Shown here piece after piece: positions 9,140-19,887 of a stretch of DNA of 64,000 bases. Numbering within the stretch: the first letter of the stretch is position 1; every line of letters begins with the position of its first letter. Origin of the DNA: Bacteroidia bacterium (lineage in GTDB: Bacteria > Bacteroidota > Bacteroidia > B-17B0 > Aurantibacillaceae); the NCBI GenBank assembly GCA_016787895.1, contig JAEUTN010000005.1:124001-188000 (forward strand), given 5' to 3'. The notes under the pieces were generated by a model, which saw only the letters and a list, made by a program, of their open reading frames with translations, made no database searches and was not told where the DNA came from. The position numbers were made by a program, and so were the translations under genes.

Positions 9140-10081
9140 ATGGCCTTTTTTAAAAACAAGGAAATTCTTCAGGAACTTGGATTTGGTACAAAAAACTATT
9201 CAACTAAAGTTCGTTTTCTGAACACCGATGGTTCCGTTAATGTGAAACGCAGGGGGCTGGGGCTACTCAGAAATCTGGACATATTTCACTGGTTGATTTC
9301 CACCAGTGCACTTACATTAAACTTCGTCATACTGATTTGGTATGTGTTGATTAATTCAGTTTTTGCGGGAATTTACTATTGGATCGGACCGGAACACTTT
9401 GGTGGTCTTGATGTTCCGGCGGGCGACACCATCAAAGAGTTCAGCGCCTTATTTTTTTTCAGCGCGCAAACCATTACCACCTTGGGCTATGGCCATGTGT
9501 ACCCTATTGGTGAGTTGGCGAGTACAGCGGCTTCAGTTGAATCCCTTCTGGGGCTTTTGAGTTTTGCCGTGGCCACCGGTATATTGTACGGTCGGTTTTC
9601 ACGTCCTAAGGCACACATTCTTTACAGCAACAACCTCCTGATTTCCCCTTACCGCGAGGGCAAAGCCATCATGTTCAGGCTGGTGAATAAAAAGCAAAGC
9701 GAATTGATTGAAACGGAAGTGAAGGTGAGTGTTACATTTATTAACGCAACAAGCAACAAGCGTGAATTTTACAATCTGAAACTCGAAATCGAAAAAATAA
9801 ATTTTCTGCCTTTCAGCTGGACCGTGGTTCATCCCTTAAATGAAGAAAGCCCGATTGCGATGTACAATTTAAGCGACTACGAAAGCATGGATTTTGAGTT
9901 TCTGGTGCTGTTTAAAGCCATCAACGATACGGTGTCGCAAAACGTTTATTCACGCTATTCATACAAACACGAACGAATACTTGAGAATGCGAGGTTTTTG
10001 CCCCTGGAACAAAGTGTTGACAAAAAAGGGCGTGTAATGATTGCAGTAAATGAAGTGAGCCGCTTTGAAACTTTAAATTGA
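9140..10081 (+). CDS. Inward-rectifier (KirBac-type) potassium channel
   Basis: A 313-residue channel from the ATG at 9140; the open frame extends to 9092, but that would overlap the divergent SCO gene and its promoter. After an N-terminal slide-helix region come TM1 (about 50-80), the pore helix and the selectivity filter TITTLGYGHVYP (filter near residues 113-118), then TM2 (about 135-155). The rest is the cytosolic immunoglobulin-like Kir domain (from about 157). The channel passes potassium through the inner membrane. Its 3' end overlaps the converging lysA gene by 9 bases. The ligand or gating signal cannot be read from the sequence. Confidence 0.92.
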   Translation: MAFFKNKEILQELGFGTKNYSTKVRFLNTDGSVNVKRRGLGLLRNLDIFHWLISTSALTLNFVILIWYVLINSVFAGIYYWIGPEHFGGLDVPAGDTIKEFSALFFFSAQTITTLGYGHVYPIGELASTAASVESLLGLLSFAVATGILYGRFSRPKAHILYSNNLLISPYREGKAIMFRLVNKKQSELIETEVKVSVTFINATSNKREFYNLKLEIEKINFLPFSWTVVHPLNEESPIAMYNLSDYESMDFEFLVLFKAINDTVSQNVYSRYSYKHERILENARFLPLEQSVDKKGRVMIAVNEVSRFETLN

Positions 10082-11227
10082 ATAAACCGCTTTAGCGGAT
10101 TCTCTGAGGTTGTAATGGTTGCTCATAACCTCCCCGTAAGCTCCTGCACTGCGGATGGCAAACAGGTCGCCACGCCTGGTTTCGGGCAGTTCTACCGATT
10201 TACCAAAACAATCGCTGCTTTCGCAAATAGGACCAACCACATCGTATTTAAAGGTGTTAGCCTGACCTGAACGGCTGATGTTTTCAATTTTATGGTAGGC
10301 CTGGTACAAAGCGGGTCGTATCAATTCCGTCATGCCGGCATCCAAAATAACAAAATGGGTGTTAATGCCTTTTTTAATGTACAAGGCCCTGCTGATTAAA
10401 CTGCCGCATTGCGCTACAATGCACCTTCCCAGTTCAAAATGCACTTTTTGTTGCGGGTGCAATTCCAACAGATCCTTGAAAACCTTAAAATACTGCGCAA
10501 AATCCACGATGTTGTTTTTATCCGGTTCACGGTAATCGATTCCCAGTCCCCCACCCAAATTGATGTGTTCAGGGAACAATCCTCTTTTTATAAACCACTG
10601 ATTGATTTCGTTCACCTTTAAACACAGATTTTTAAAAGCGCTGAGGTCCTGAATTTGAGAGCCGATATGAAAATGAAGCCCGCTGAACTTTAAATTAGCC
10701 GAACCTTGCAGCAGCTGTGCAACATGTTCAAATTCGTGCTGGTTAATGCCAAACTTGTTTTCCTCTAAACCTGTGGTGATGTACTTGTGCGTATAAGCGT
10801 CAACGTTAGGGTTGATACGAAGTGCCACGGGGGCTATTTTGTTTTTTTTCTTTGCCAGATCATTCAGAATTTCAAGTTCATGAGTGCTTTCTGAATTAAA
10901 ACTGAATATACCAATGTCCAATGCTTCGTTAATTTCTTTGTCGCTTTTACCCACACCGGCAAACACAATGTCTCCGGCTTTAAAACCCGTTTCGTAAGCA
11001 CGTTTGACTTCATTGCCGCTGACGCAATCTGCACCCAATCCGGCTTCACGAATGATGCGAAGAATTTCAGGGTTTGCGTTGGCTTTAAGGGCATAGTGCA
11101 CATGGTACTCCGGTGGAGCAGCCTGTTTCAGTGCAACAAGTGTTTTTTTCAAGAGATCAAGATTGTAGTAGTAGAACGGTGTTTCTAGTGTCTCGAATTT
11201 TTTTATGGTATCGGTTCCAAACATCAT
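10073..11227 (-). CDS. lysA: Diaminopimelate decarboxylase
   Basis: A 384-residue PLP enzyme that decarboxylates meso-diaminopimelate to lysine, the last step of the pathway. The PLP lysine lies in HVHYALKANANP (about residues 42-53), the glycine-rich phosphate site in INLGGGLGIDY, and the catalytic cysteine region in GPICESSDCFGK near residues 333-344. Length is slightly short but normal for Bacteroidota. It starts two bases after the stop of the aspartokinase gene, forming a lysine-biosynthesis operon. Confidence 0.95.
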   Translation of the reverse strand: MMFGTDTIKKFETLETPFYYYNLDLLKKTLVALKQAAPPEYHVHYALKANANPEILRIIREAGLGADCVSGNEVKRAYETGFKAGDIVFAGVGKSDKEINEALDIGIFSFNSESTHELEILNDLAKKKNKIAPVALRINPNVDAYTHKYITTGLEENKFGINQHEFEHVAQLLQGSANLKFSGLHFHIGSQIQDLSAFKNLCLKVNEINQWFIKRGLFPEHINLGGGLGIDYREPDKNNIVDFAQYFKVFKDLLELHPQQKVHFELGRCIVAQCGSLISRALYIKKGINTHFVILDAGMTELIRPALYQAYHKIENISRSGQANTFKYDVVGPICESSDCFGKSVELPETRRGDLFAIRSAGAYGEVMSNHYNLRESAKAVYSI

Positions 11228-11229
11228 GC

Positions 11230-12555
11230 TCAGTTGTAGTTAAATAATCCCTTGTTGAGGGCCTTCAGGGCTGCGGTTTTAAACTCACTGCTCACCAGCA
11301 CGGAAATGTTATTCGCACTGCCTCCATACGAAACCATTCGAACGGGAATGTCCTTCATGGACTCAAGCACTTTAAAGCCAATACCGGATTTGTTCTTGGG
11401 CAATTGACCCACCACACAAATGATGGTTTGATTTTCATCTACTTCCACGTGCGCAATTTCTTTTATTTCATCGAGTATACCTTTCAACTGGCTGGCATTG
11501 TCAATGGTTAACGATACCGCTACTTCACTGGTGGTAATCATATCAATGGAGGTTTTGTGGCGCTCAAAAATCTCAAAAATGGCTCTCAAAAAACCGTGCG
11601 CCAAAAGCATACGGTCGCTTCGTATGGTAATGGCGGTAATCCCGTCCTTGGCAGCCACCGCTTTCACGCCTTCAGACGTTTGGATGTTGGCAATAAGCGT
11701 GCCTGCAGCCTTTGGATCCATGGTGTTTTTTAAACGAACCGGTATGTTGGCCTTTTGTGCTGGCAGAATACAGGTAGGGTGCAGAATTTTGGCGCCAAAA
11801 TAGGCCAGCTCCGCGGCTTCATCAAAACTCAATTCCTGTATCGGATGGGTTTGTGATACAACTCTGGGATCGTTGTTGTGCATACCATCAATATCCGTCC
11901 AGATTTGTATTTCTTTACTCTGAATCGCCGCTCCGATAATGGAAGCCGTATAATCGCTGCCCCCGCGTTTTAAATTGTCAATTTCACCATAGGCATTGCG
12001 GCAAATGTATCCCTGCGTAATAAAGAGGATGTTGTTTTTATGCGGTTCAAGTTCCTGCCTCAGGTGTTTGCTGATGTATTCCATATCAGGCTCTTCTCTC
12101 GCATCGAGGCGCATGAAGTTGAGTGCCGGTAAAAGAACAGAAGGGATTCCGCATTCCTCAAGGTAATAATGAAACAAAGCGGTGCTTAACAATTCGCCTT
12201 GCGCCAGTATGGCTTTCTCTTCATTCACTGTAAACATATCCAGCGTGAAGGATTGAAGGTGATTGAAGTGATTGGAAATGAGCTGTTCGCCTTTGGTTAA
12301 AAATTCAGGTTTGGAAAACAATTCGGCAATGACGTTTGAGTAGGTGGCATGCAAAGCATCAATCAGATGTTTGGCGGCATCCATGTTGCGCTTGTACAAT
12401 TGCTCGCATATGCCCACCAGGGCGTTTGTTGTTCCACTCATGGCGCTAAGCACCACAATTTTAGCTTCAGGATTTACAGTTAATTGAACCAGATCTTTTA
12501 TCCTTTGCGCGCTGCCCACGCTAGTGCCCCCAAACTTTTGTACCAGGTAATTCAT
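11230..12555 (-). CDS. lysC: Aspartokinase, lysine-sensitive type
   Basis: A 441-residue monofunctional aspartokinase, which phosphorylates aspartate in the first step toward lysine, methionine and threonine. The N-terminal KFGGTSVGSAQRI and the GGSDYTASIIGAAI substrate/ATP region (about 195-208) are intact. Two C-terminal ACT domains follow from about residue 295. The length and lack of a homoserine-dehydrogenase domain, together with the lysA gene two bases downstream, support a lysine-regulated form (inference for the effector). Confidence 0.92.
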   Translation of the reverse strand: MNYLVQKFGGTSVGSAQRIKDLVQLTVNPEAKIVVLSAMSGTTNALVGICEQLYKRNMDAAKHLIDALHATYSNVIAELFSKPEFLTKGEQLISNHFNHLQSFTLDMFTVNEEKAILAQGELLSTALFHYYLEECGIPSVLLPALNFMRLDAREEPDMEYISKHLRQELEPHKNNILFITQGYICRNAYGEIDNLKRGGSDYTASIIGAAIQSKEIQIWTDIDGMHNNDPRVVSQTHPIQELSFDEAAELAYFGAKILHPTCILPAQKANIPVRLKNTMDPKAAGTLIANIQTSEGVKAVAAKDGITAITIRSDRMLLAHGFLRAIFEIFERHKTSIDMITTSEVAVSLTIDNASQLKGILDEIKEIAHVEVDENQTIICVVGQLPKNKSGIGFKVLESMKDIPVRMVSYGGSANNISVLVSSEFKTAALKALNKGLFNYN

Positions 12556-12692
12556 GAAAACGGTTGATTTAAAAAAATGAAATGAAATGAATTGAAACTT
12601 TTTGGTGCAACCGATTAAAGCCGTTTACACTTATGTTTTATGATCTTACAACGTTTCATTCCGGTGCACAAAGAAATAAAAAATATCCTGCT

Positions 12693-13529
12693 TCAGAAAA
12701 TCGTTTCTGCAGGCTCCTGAAGGTGGGTTTGAAATGGTTGAAACACATCAGTATCCGGTTTCGATGAAAACAAACCATATACCGTACTCCCGCTGCCGCT
12801 CATCGAGGCGTATAAGGCGCCCATCTCATACAATTGTTGTTTAAGGTTTCCAATTACCGGAAATTTTTCAAACACACTTTTTTCAAAATCATTCACCAAC
12901 TCCTTTTTCCAAATGGAAAGGTCATTTTGCTCAACAATGCTTTGAATCGACTTTCGCCCCGCCTGAGGTTGAACGGTTTTATAAGCCAGGGCGGTATCAC
13001 AATGGATGTTCGGATAAACCAGCAATACATAATACGCACTGAGATTCACTTTGCAGGGAGATAAAAGTTCACCCCGGCCTTTGGCCACCTGAGCTGTGTT
13101 TTCAATAAAAAAGGCGCAATCGCTTCCCAAATTGGAAGCCATCGACCGTTTCTCGTTCACCGTGAGGCCCAGGTTAAACTTGCGGTCAAGCAGTTGAATC
13201 ATATTGGCGGCGTCGGAACTGCCTCCGCCTAGCCCTGCGCCCAATGGAATGGCTTTCAGAAAATGAACCGAAACAGGGGGTATTTTTCGAATAACACTCA
13301 GCTGTTTCCAGGCTTTGTAAAGCAATTGGTTCTCCAGCGGAATTTCCACATTTTGGTTGGGCCAGCTCAATTCAAAGGCAGGAGCTCCGGGACTTTTATT
13401 TTCGAGTACTTCAAGGGCGTCCGTCCAGTTTACAGGATAAAACACGGTTTCGATGTTGTGAAAGCCATCCAGCCGCTTTTCGGTAACATAAAGTCCCAGA
13501 TTTATTTTACAATTCGGAAAAAAAAGCAT
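12693..13529 (-). CDS. ispE: 4-diphosphocytidyl-2-C-methyl-D-erythritol kinase
   Basis: A 278-residue GHMP kinase of the MEP isoprenoid pathway, phosphorylating CDP-methylerythritol. The N-terminal PNCKINLGLYV motif, the GHMP ATP loop PLGAGLGGGSSDAANM (about 91-106) and the C-terminal SMSGSGSTVYGLF region are all present. Length is typical. It stands alone between lysC and the divergent lipoprotein gene; the 137-base gap to lysC has only A/T-rich sequence with GAAAT repeats and no gene. Confidence 0.95.
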   Translation of the reverse strand: MLFFPNCKINLGLYVTEKRLDGFHNIETVFYPVNWTDALEVLENKSPGAPAFELSWPNQNVEIPLENQLLYKAWKQLSVIRKIPPVSVHFLKAIPLGAGLGGGSSDAANMIQLLDRKFNLGLTVNEKRSMASNLGSDCAFFIENTAQVAKGRGELLSPCKVNLSAYYVLLVYPNIHCDTALAYKTVQPQAGRKSIQSIVEQNDLSIWKKELVNDFEKSVFEKFPVIGNLKQQLYEMGALYASMSGSGSTVYGLFSSKPDTDVFQPFQTHLQEPAETIF

Positions 13530-13601
13530 TTAAATATCTCAAATCGGTTGCACATGAACGAAATTTCACTAACTTGAACAAATAAACGTAAAACCAAACA
13601 C

Positions 13602-14651
13602 ATGAAAAAACATTCTTCACTTATTTGCACCCTGCTTGCAGCAGGCTGGGTGCTTTTTTCCTGTACCAAAAAGCCCAATGTGCCACCTGTATCGGATACA
13701 GAGGTGAAAACAAGCATTGATGCAGCGTTTGCAACGCAGCTGGTATCAGACGTTGAAATGATTTGCAGTTTTATGGGTGAAGACCATTCCCCGGGATACC
13801 AAAAGTTTTATGGTCCGGTGCCGGCTTCTTTATCAAGTTTTTCAATCATCAGGTCCGGGAATCGCATTAGTATCAATTACAATAACACCCTGTGCCACGA
13901 CGGCAAAGTTCGCGACGGATCCATCTGGCTTTATTTTAAAGAAGCCGAGTACGCTACGCATCCTATCACAGGAAACGAAAACTACATTCGCGATTACAAT
14001 TTTACCGGACGCATTACCCTTGAAGAATACAAGGTGGATGGTTGGCTGATTGATAACAAGGATTACGAAAATCCCAATTCAGGCACAAACAACACAACCG
14101 TATTGCTAACCAATTTACGACCCGACGGGAAAACGCCGGTTTCCGGAAATCTGCAATGGACCCTGAGCGGAGGATTTACCATGAGAAAAGATCTGGATTC
14201 TATGGCCTGGAAAGGAACCATTACCAAAACACTGGATAATACCAAGGATACGAAGGTGTTTGCGGCCAATGCCCAGAATCCTATCGACTGGAGTTTGGCA
14301 AAAATTTCTTACCAGGGTGAAGCCAAAGGATATACACCTGGCAATGTTCCGTATACGATCCGTTACAGTGATAAAGCCCCGCTGAGGCGCGATTTCACCT
14401 GTTTTCCCGACAAGGTAAAAGACGTGAGCAACGGCACTACACTTAGCCCAAATTTTCGTGAATTCCACCCCATTACTTCCGGAATTGCCTATTTTACCAC
14501 TGGCAATGCTTACCCGCGGGAAATATATTTTGACAATACCCAGATCTCTTATGGAAGTGACCTGAGTCCTGTTGATTTGCCCGCTCAGTGCGATAACAAA
14601 GCAGCTGTGCAGATAAAGGGTATTTTTTATCCGATCGACCTGAAATATTGA
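13602..14651 (+). CDS. Lipoprotein of unknown family, paralogue 1
   Basis: A 349-residue predicted lipoprotein (lipobox VLFSC, cysteine about residue 21). I do not recognise the family. It is closely related to the next gene over its whole length: shared stretches include LTGNENYIRD-type (ITGNENYIRDYNF), TGRITxEEYKVDGW, MAWKGT, TKTLDNT, KVFAANAQ, GEAKGYTPGNVP and the C-terminal QIKGIFYPIDLK. Cysteines in NTLCHDG, RDFTCFPD and PAQCDNK are conserved in both copies. The extracellular side of a membrane is the likely location. A role cannot be given. Confidence 0.75.
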   Translation: MKKHSSLICTLLAAGWVLFSCTKKPNVPPVSDTEVKTSIDAAFATQLVSDVEMICSFMGEDHSPGYQKFYGPVPASLSSFSIIRSGNRISINYNNTLCHDGKVRDGSIWLYFKEAEYATHPITGNENYIRDYNFTGRITLEEYKVDGWLIDNKDYENPNSGTNNTTVLLTNLRPDGKTPVSGNLQWTLSGGFTMRKDLDSMAWKGTITKTLDNTKDTKVFAANAQNPIDWSLAKISYQGEAKGYTPGNVPYTIRYSDKAPLRRDFTCFPDKVKDVSNGTTLSPNFREFHPITSGIAYFTTGNAYPREIYFDNTQISYGSDLSPVDLPAQCDNKAAVQIKGIFYPIDLKY

Positions 14652-14806
14652 GAATGGAGTAGAGAAGGCCTGTAAGCCTGAACAATTGGTTTTTTTTCTC
14701 TGACCTTTGGCCGGAGGGGGCGGATATTTTCAAAAAACCCGCATTTTTTTGCCGAATTATTAATTTTTGCTAAATTGCAACACGATAAAACAAAACCTGA
14801 TCAAAA

Positions 14807-15871
14807 ATGAAAAAACTGAACATCGGTATTTTTGCCGCTCTTGTTAGCTCAATGGTGTTTTTTGCTTGTAAAAAGGAAGCGAATGTACCCCCAACAGAAG
14901 ATAAGGAAGTTCAAACTTCCATAGATGCCTCTTACGCCACGTTTTTGGTTTCTGACATTGAAATGATAGCCAGTTGGATGGGTGAGGATGCCTCTTTCGG
15001 AGCGCAAAAGTTCTATGCTCCTTCTCCTGTTTCTCAGGGAACGGTAACTGTGGTGAGAAATACCCAAACCAACCGTTTAAGTTTTAACTTTAACAATACT
15101 ACCTGTATGGATGGAAGGCATCGCGATGGCTCCATCTTTATGTTTTTTAAGGAACAAGCTTATTCCACTTATAGCCTCACCGGAAATGAGAACTATATCC
15201 GCGATTTTAATTTCACCGGTCGCATTACCTGCGAAGAGTACAAGGTGGATGGCTGGTTAGTGGACAATAAAGACATCGATAGTGTTGACCCCAACGCAAC
15301 CAATTATCCTATTTTAATCAAAAACCTGAGGCCGAATAACAATACGCCAATCCCGGGTGGTTTGCTGAAATGGTCATTCCAGGGTTCCTTCACCATGAAA
15401 AAGAATCAGGATTCCATGGCCTGGAAAGGTACCTGGACCAAAACACTGGATAACACCAGCAACACAAAAGTATTTGCAGCCAATGCCCAGTCTGCCATTA
15501 ATTGGAGCTTAGCCGTTATCTCTTATGTTGGTGAGGCCAAAGGTTACACTCCGGGAAATGTACCTTTCTCTATGAAATATTATGAGAAATACCCTCTGCG
15601 TCGTGATTTTACTTGTTTCCCTGATAAGGTAGCCGGCGTTGGTCTTTCTCCAACCTCCACCTTAACTCCAGTGATTTCCGAATCACATCCTTTCACCTCG
15701 GGTGTGGCTTCTTTTACAACAGGTACGGCCTATCCAAGAGAGATTTATTACGATAACACCCAGATTACTTTTGGAAGCGAAGAAAGTCCTGTACCATTGC
15801 CATCGCAATGCGATAACAAGGCATCCGTTCAAATCAAAGGCATATTTTATCCGATTGATCTGAAGAAATAA
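14807..15871 (+). CDS. Lipoprotein of unknown family, paralogue 2
   Basis: A 354-residue predicted lipoprotein (lipobox VFFAC, cysteine about residue 21), a tandem duplicate of the gene 155 bases upstream. Both share the same order of blocks and matching cysteines (NTTCMDG, RDFTCFPD, PSQCDNK). The two differ most in the first third and by small insertions such as LSPTSTLTP. The intergenic region carries AT-rich sequence that could hold a separate promoter, and a strong terminator follows this copy but not the first. Function unknown. Confidence 0.75.
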   Translation: MKKLNIGIFAALVSSMVFFACKKEANVPPTEDKEVQTSIDASYATFLVSDIEMIASWMGEDASFGAQKFYAPSPVSQGTVTVVRNTQTNRLSFNFNNTTCMDGRHRDGSIFMFFKEQAYSTYSLTGNENYIRDFNFTGRITCEEYKVDGWLVDNKDIDSVDPNATNYPILIKNLRPNNNTPIPGGLLKWSFQGSFTMKKNQDSMAWKGTWTKTLDNTSNTKVFAANAQSAINWSLAVISYVGEAKGYTPGNVPFSMKYYEKYPLRRDFTCFPDKVAGVGLSPTSTLTPVISESHPFTSGVASFTTGTAYPREIYYDNTQITFGSEESPVPLPSQCDNKASVQIKGIFYPIDLKK

Positions 15872-15888
15872 ACCGGGTATTTAGCACT

Positions 15889-15921
15889 AAAAGCCGTTTC
15901 TGAATGGGAACGGCTTTTTTT
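15889..15921 (+). terminator. Terminator after the tandem lipoprotein genes
   Basis: AAAAGCCGTT and AACGGCTTTT form a 10-bp stem around a 10-base loop, ending in a run of seven T. Confidence 0.9.
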
Positions 15922-16011
15922 ATGATAGGCTTCAAATGATTTCAACACTGCTCTATTCGAAATTAAATAGCGGATTGTGCTGAGAATTGGGGACTTTGGT
16001 ATAATATTGTT

Positions 16012-17697
16012 ATGCAAATCAAGTGCCTTCACGTTTTGAAAACACCCTATACCCTACCCGAAATCAAGAAAATCTACCCTCCGTTTTTTCTTATTTTATT
16101 GTCCATTCTTTCTTTTCGTCTGAGTGCTCAGATTACGATGGAGTGCAACCTTCCGGATTCTTTGCCCACCAATACCGAAAAGGTATTTGAGGTGAAAATA
16201 ACGAAAGGAGAACTGAACAATTTTGCCAAGTACCAGATTGAGCTTCCCGAAGGCGCTGTGGCAGAGGAAGGCGAGAGCAGGGGAGGAACCTTTTCGTATG
16301 AGAACAAAAGGGCAAAAATTGTTTGGGTTATCGCCCCGCCTGATTCGGTATTTACCATCAGCATGAAACTTATCACCGGCCCGCTTACGGGTCCCGCCAA
16401 CATTGAACAAAAGTTCAGTTATATAGTGGATGGCAATCGCAAAGAGGTCGATGCAGCATCCAGAAAGATTTACATTGTAAAGGTACTGAAGCCCGAACGC
16501 AAAATGATCTCCGGCCCAAAAACCACCGACCTTCCGGTTTTACCAAACTCTGGCAATCAGGCCCCTCCTTCTGAACAAGCGATTGCTTCTAATCAGAATC
16601 TCGCTAACCAGGGCAGTTATGCACAGCAACTCATTGCTATGAGACAGCAAGCGAATCAGTTTCGCCTCGACTCCAAAAAGGCGTATGAGCTTGGCAGCAA
16701 AGAAAAAACAGAAGCTGAAAAAAATGCGGCCGATGCTGAGGGTGCCTTGACCAAAGCCCAAAGTATACAAAATGAAACAGAACGAAATGCGGCAATTGAA
16801 AATGCAAAAAAACTGAAGGAAAGGGCAGCCTCCAACAATTCTGCAGCTGACAAGATTCTCGCCCTGTCGCGCACCCTCGAAAACGAGGCCATTGACCTGG
16901 AAACGGCTATTGAAGAACGCACAACACAATTAAGTTCCGCCGATTCTATCACTTATTTTTCGTCACCCGAAGCCAGAGGGGAGATCAGTGTAAATTCTCA
17001 GGCACAAAGCGCCCTTTTGCCCGGGTATGAAAACAAAAAAATCGATCGTCTTTCGGATCAGGAGATTGCAGAGCTGAAACAACAAGCCGCCCAGTTCAGA
17101 AAAGACGCGGCAGAAGCTATGGAAGTGGGATTAAAAGAGAAGGAAATGGCCGGAAAAAAATTGCAGGAAGCCGAGGAAACCATCAGAAACGCGGAAGACA
17201 TTAAAAACAAAAATGAACGGAAAAAGGTGCTTACAAAAGCCGAGGCAGCCAGACAAAAAGCCGAGACGGACCTTCAAACCTCTGAGAAGATCATTATTTT
17301 ATCGCGAACCCTGAATGAAAATGCCGATGAAATTGAACGACTCATTGAATACATTCAGCCGAGTCAGCTAACTTCCACCCTCCCGGCAGTGCCTGAAAAC
17401 ACAATTTCTCCTGAGACTGCAAAAACCAAGGAAGAGCCTTTGGAGCCTGAGAACCTGAAACCTGTTGATGCCCAAAACACGGTTTACATGCTGCAGGTGG
17501 GAGCTTTTATAAACAAACCGGACAAAACCATCTTAAAGAAGCTTGGAAAATACAAAGTGGTGAATGAGGACAACAAATACAAGGTGCTCGTTGGCCCGTT
17601 TTCAAGCCGTGAAGACGCCTTAAAAAAGCGGGAAGAGCTCATCACAAAAGGTTTCGACGGATTTGTGGTTATCTACGAAAAGGGCAAGCGCAAATAG
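16012..17697 (+). CDS. SPOR-domain exported protein with duplicated helical module
   Basis: A 561-residue exported protein. The hydrophobic signal PPFFLILLSILSF (about 24-36) is preceded by an unusually long N-region, so the ATG at 16012 may not be the true start. Residues about 40-150 look like a beta-rich domain. Two related helical modules of about 100 residues follow (about 203-310 and 345-450), each with (A/R)QQANQFR- or QQAAQFRKDA-like starts, an AxxLxxAxxIxNxxER core and an IxxLSRTLxE(N)A end. A C-terminal SPOR domain spans about 486-561 (YMLQVGAF, YKVLVGPFSSREDA). SPOR domains bind denuded septal peptidoglycan. A role in the cell wall is likely; the partner is unknown. Confidence 0.85.
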   Translation: MQIKCLHVLKTPYTLPEIKKIYPPFFLILLSILSFRLSAQITMECNLPDSLPTNTEKVFEVKITKGELNNFAKYQIELPEGAVAEEGESRGGTFSYENKRAKIVWVIAPPDSVFTISMKLITGPLTGPANIEQKFSYIVDGNRKEVDAASRKIYIVKVLKPERKMISGPKTTDLPVLPNSGNQAPPSEQAIASNQNLANQGSYAQQLIAMRQQANQFRLDSKKAYELGSKEKTEAEKNAADAEGALTKAQSIQNETERNAAIENAKKLKERAASNNSAADKILALSRTLENEAIDLETAIEERTTQLSSADSITYFSSPEARGEISVNSQAQSALLPGYENKKIDRLSDQEIAELKQQAAQFRKDAAEAMEVGLKEKEMAGKKLQEAEETIRNAEDIKNKNERKKVLTKAEAARQKAETDLQTSEKIIILSRTLNENADEIERLIEYIQPSQLTSTLPAVPENTISPETAKTKEEPLEPENLKPVDAQNTVYMLQVGAFINKPDKTILKKLGKYKVVNEDNKYKVLVGPFSSREDALKKREELITKGFDGFVVIYEKGKRK

Positions 17698-17713
17698 ACC
17701 CTCAAAAATTCCG

Positions 17714-17726
17714 TGTCAGCCTGTCA
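17714..17726 (+). promoter_or_regulatory. Tandem TGTCA repeat upstream of groES
   Basis: Two TGTCA pentamers spaced 8 bases apart (17714-17718 and 17722-17726) lie about 125 bases before the groES start. This may be a heat-shock control element, but I base that only on position. No CIRCE inverted repeat is seen. Confidence 0.25.
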
Positions 17727-17848
17727 CTTAAGTCTGCCAAATTCTTCAGAAAGCAGGGTTTGAATGTGAAAATTTGACCACAGCGCCGGCTAATCCTTAC
17801 ATGGCACAATTTGTGAGGATGAGGGTCAAACTAAAACACCAAACCGAT

Positions 17849-19794
<1,946 letters not shown>

Positions 19795-19820
19795 TCTCAC
19801 AGATAAATTGCTTAAAACAA

Positions 19821-19847
19821 AAAGCCCGGATGTGTCCGGGCTTTTTT
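19821..19847. terminator. Terminator between groEL and the converging phosphatase gene
   Basis: AAAGCCCGGA and TCCGGGCTTT form a 10-bp stem with a four-base loop (TGTG), with A and T runs on either side, so it can work on both strands. Confidence 0.9.
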
Positions 19848-19887
19848 ATTGGCATTGCTTCACGGGGTGGAAAATAACTGAGTGGGT

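Noticed and set aside
17774-17848. Longer groES start
   Set aside because: The extra 25 codons have no homology to GroES and a standard GroES start lies at 17849.
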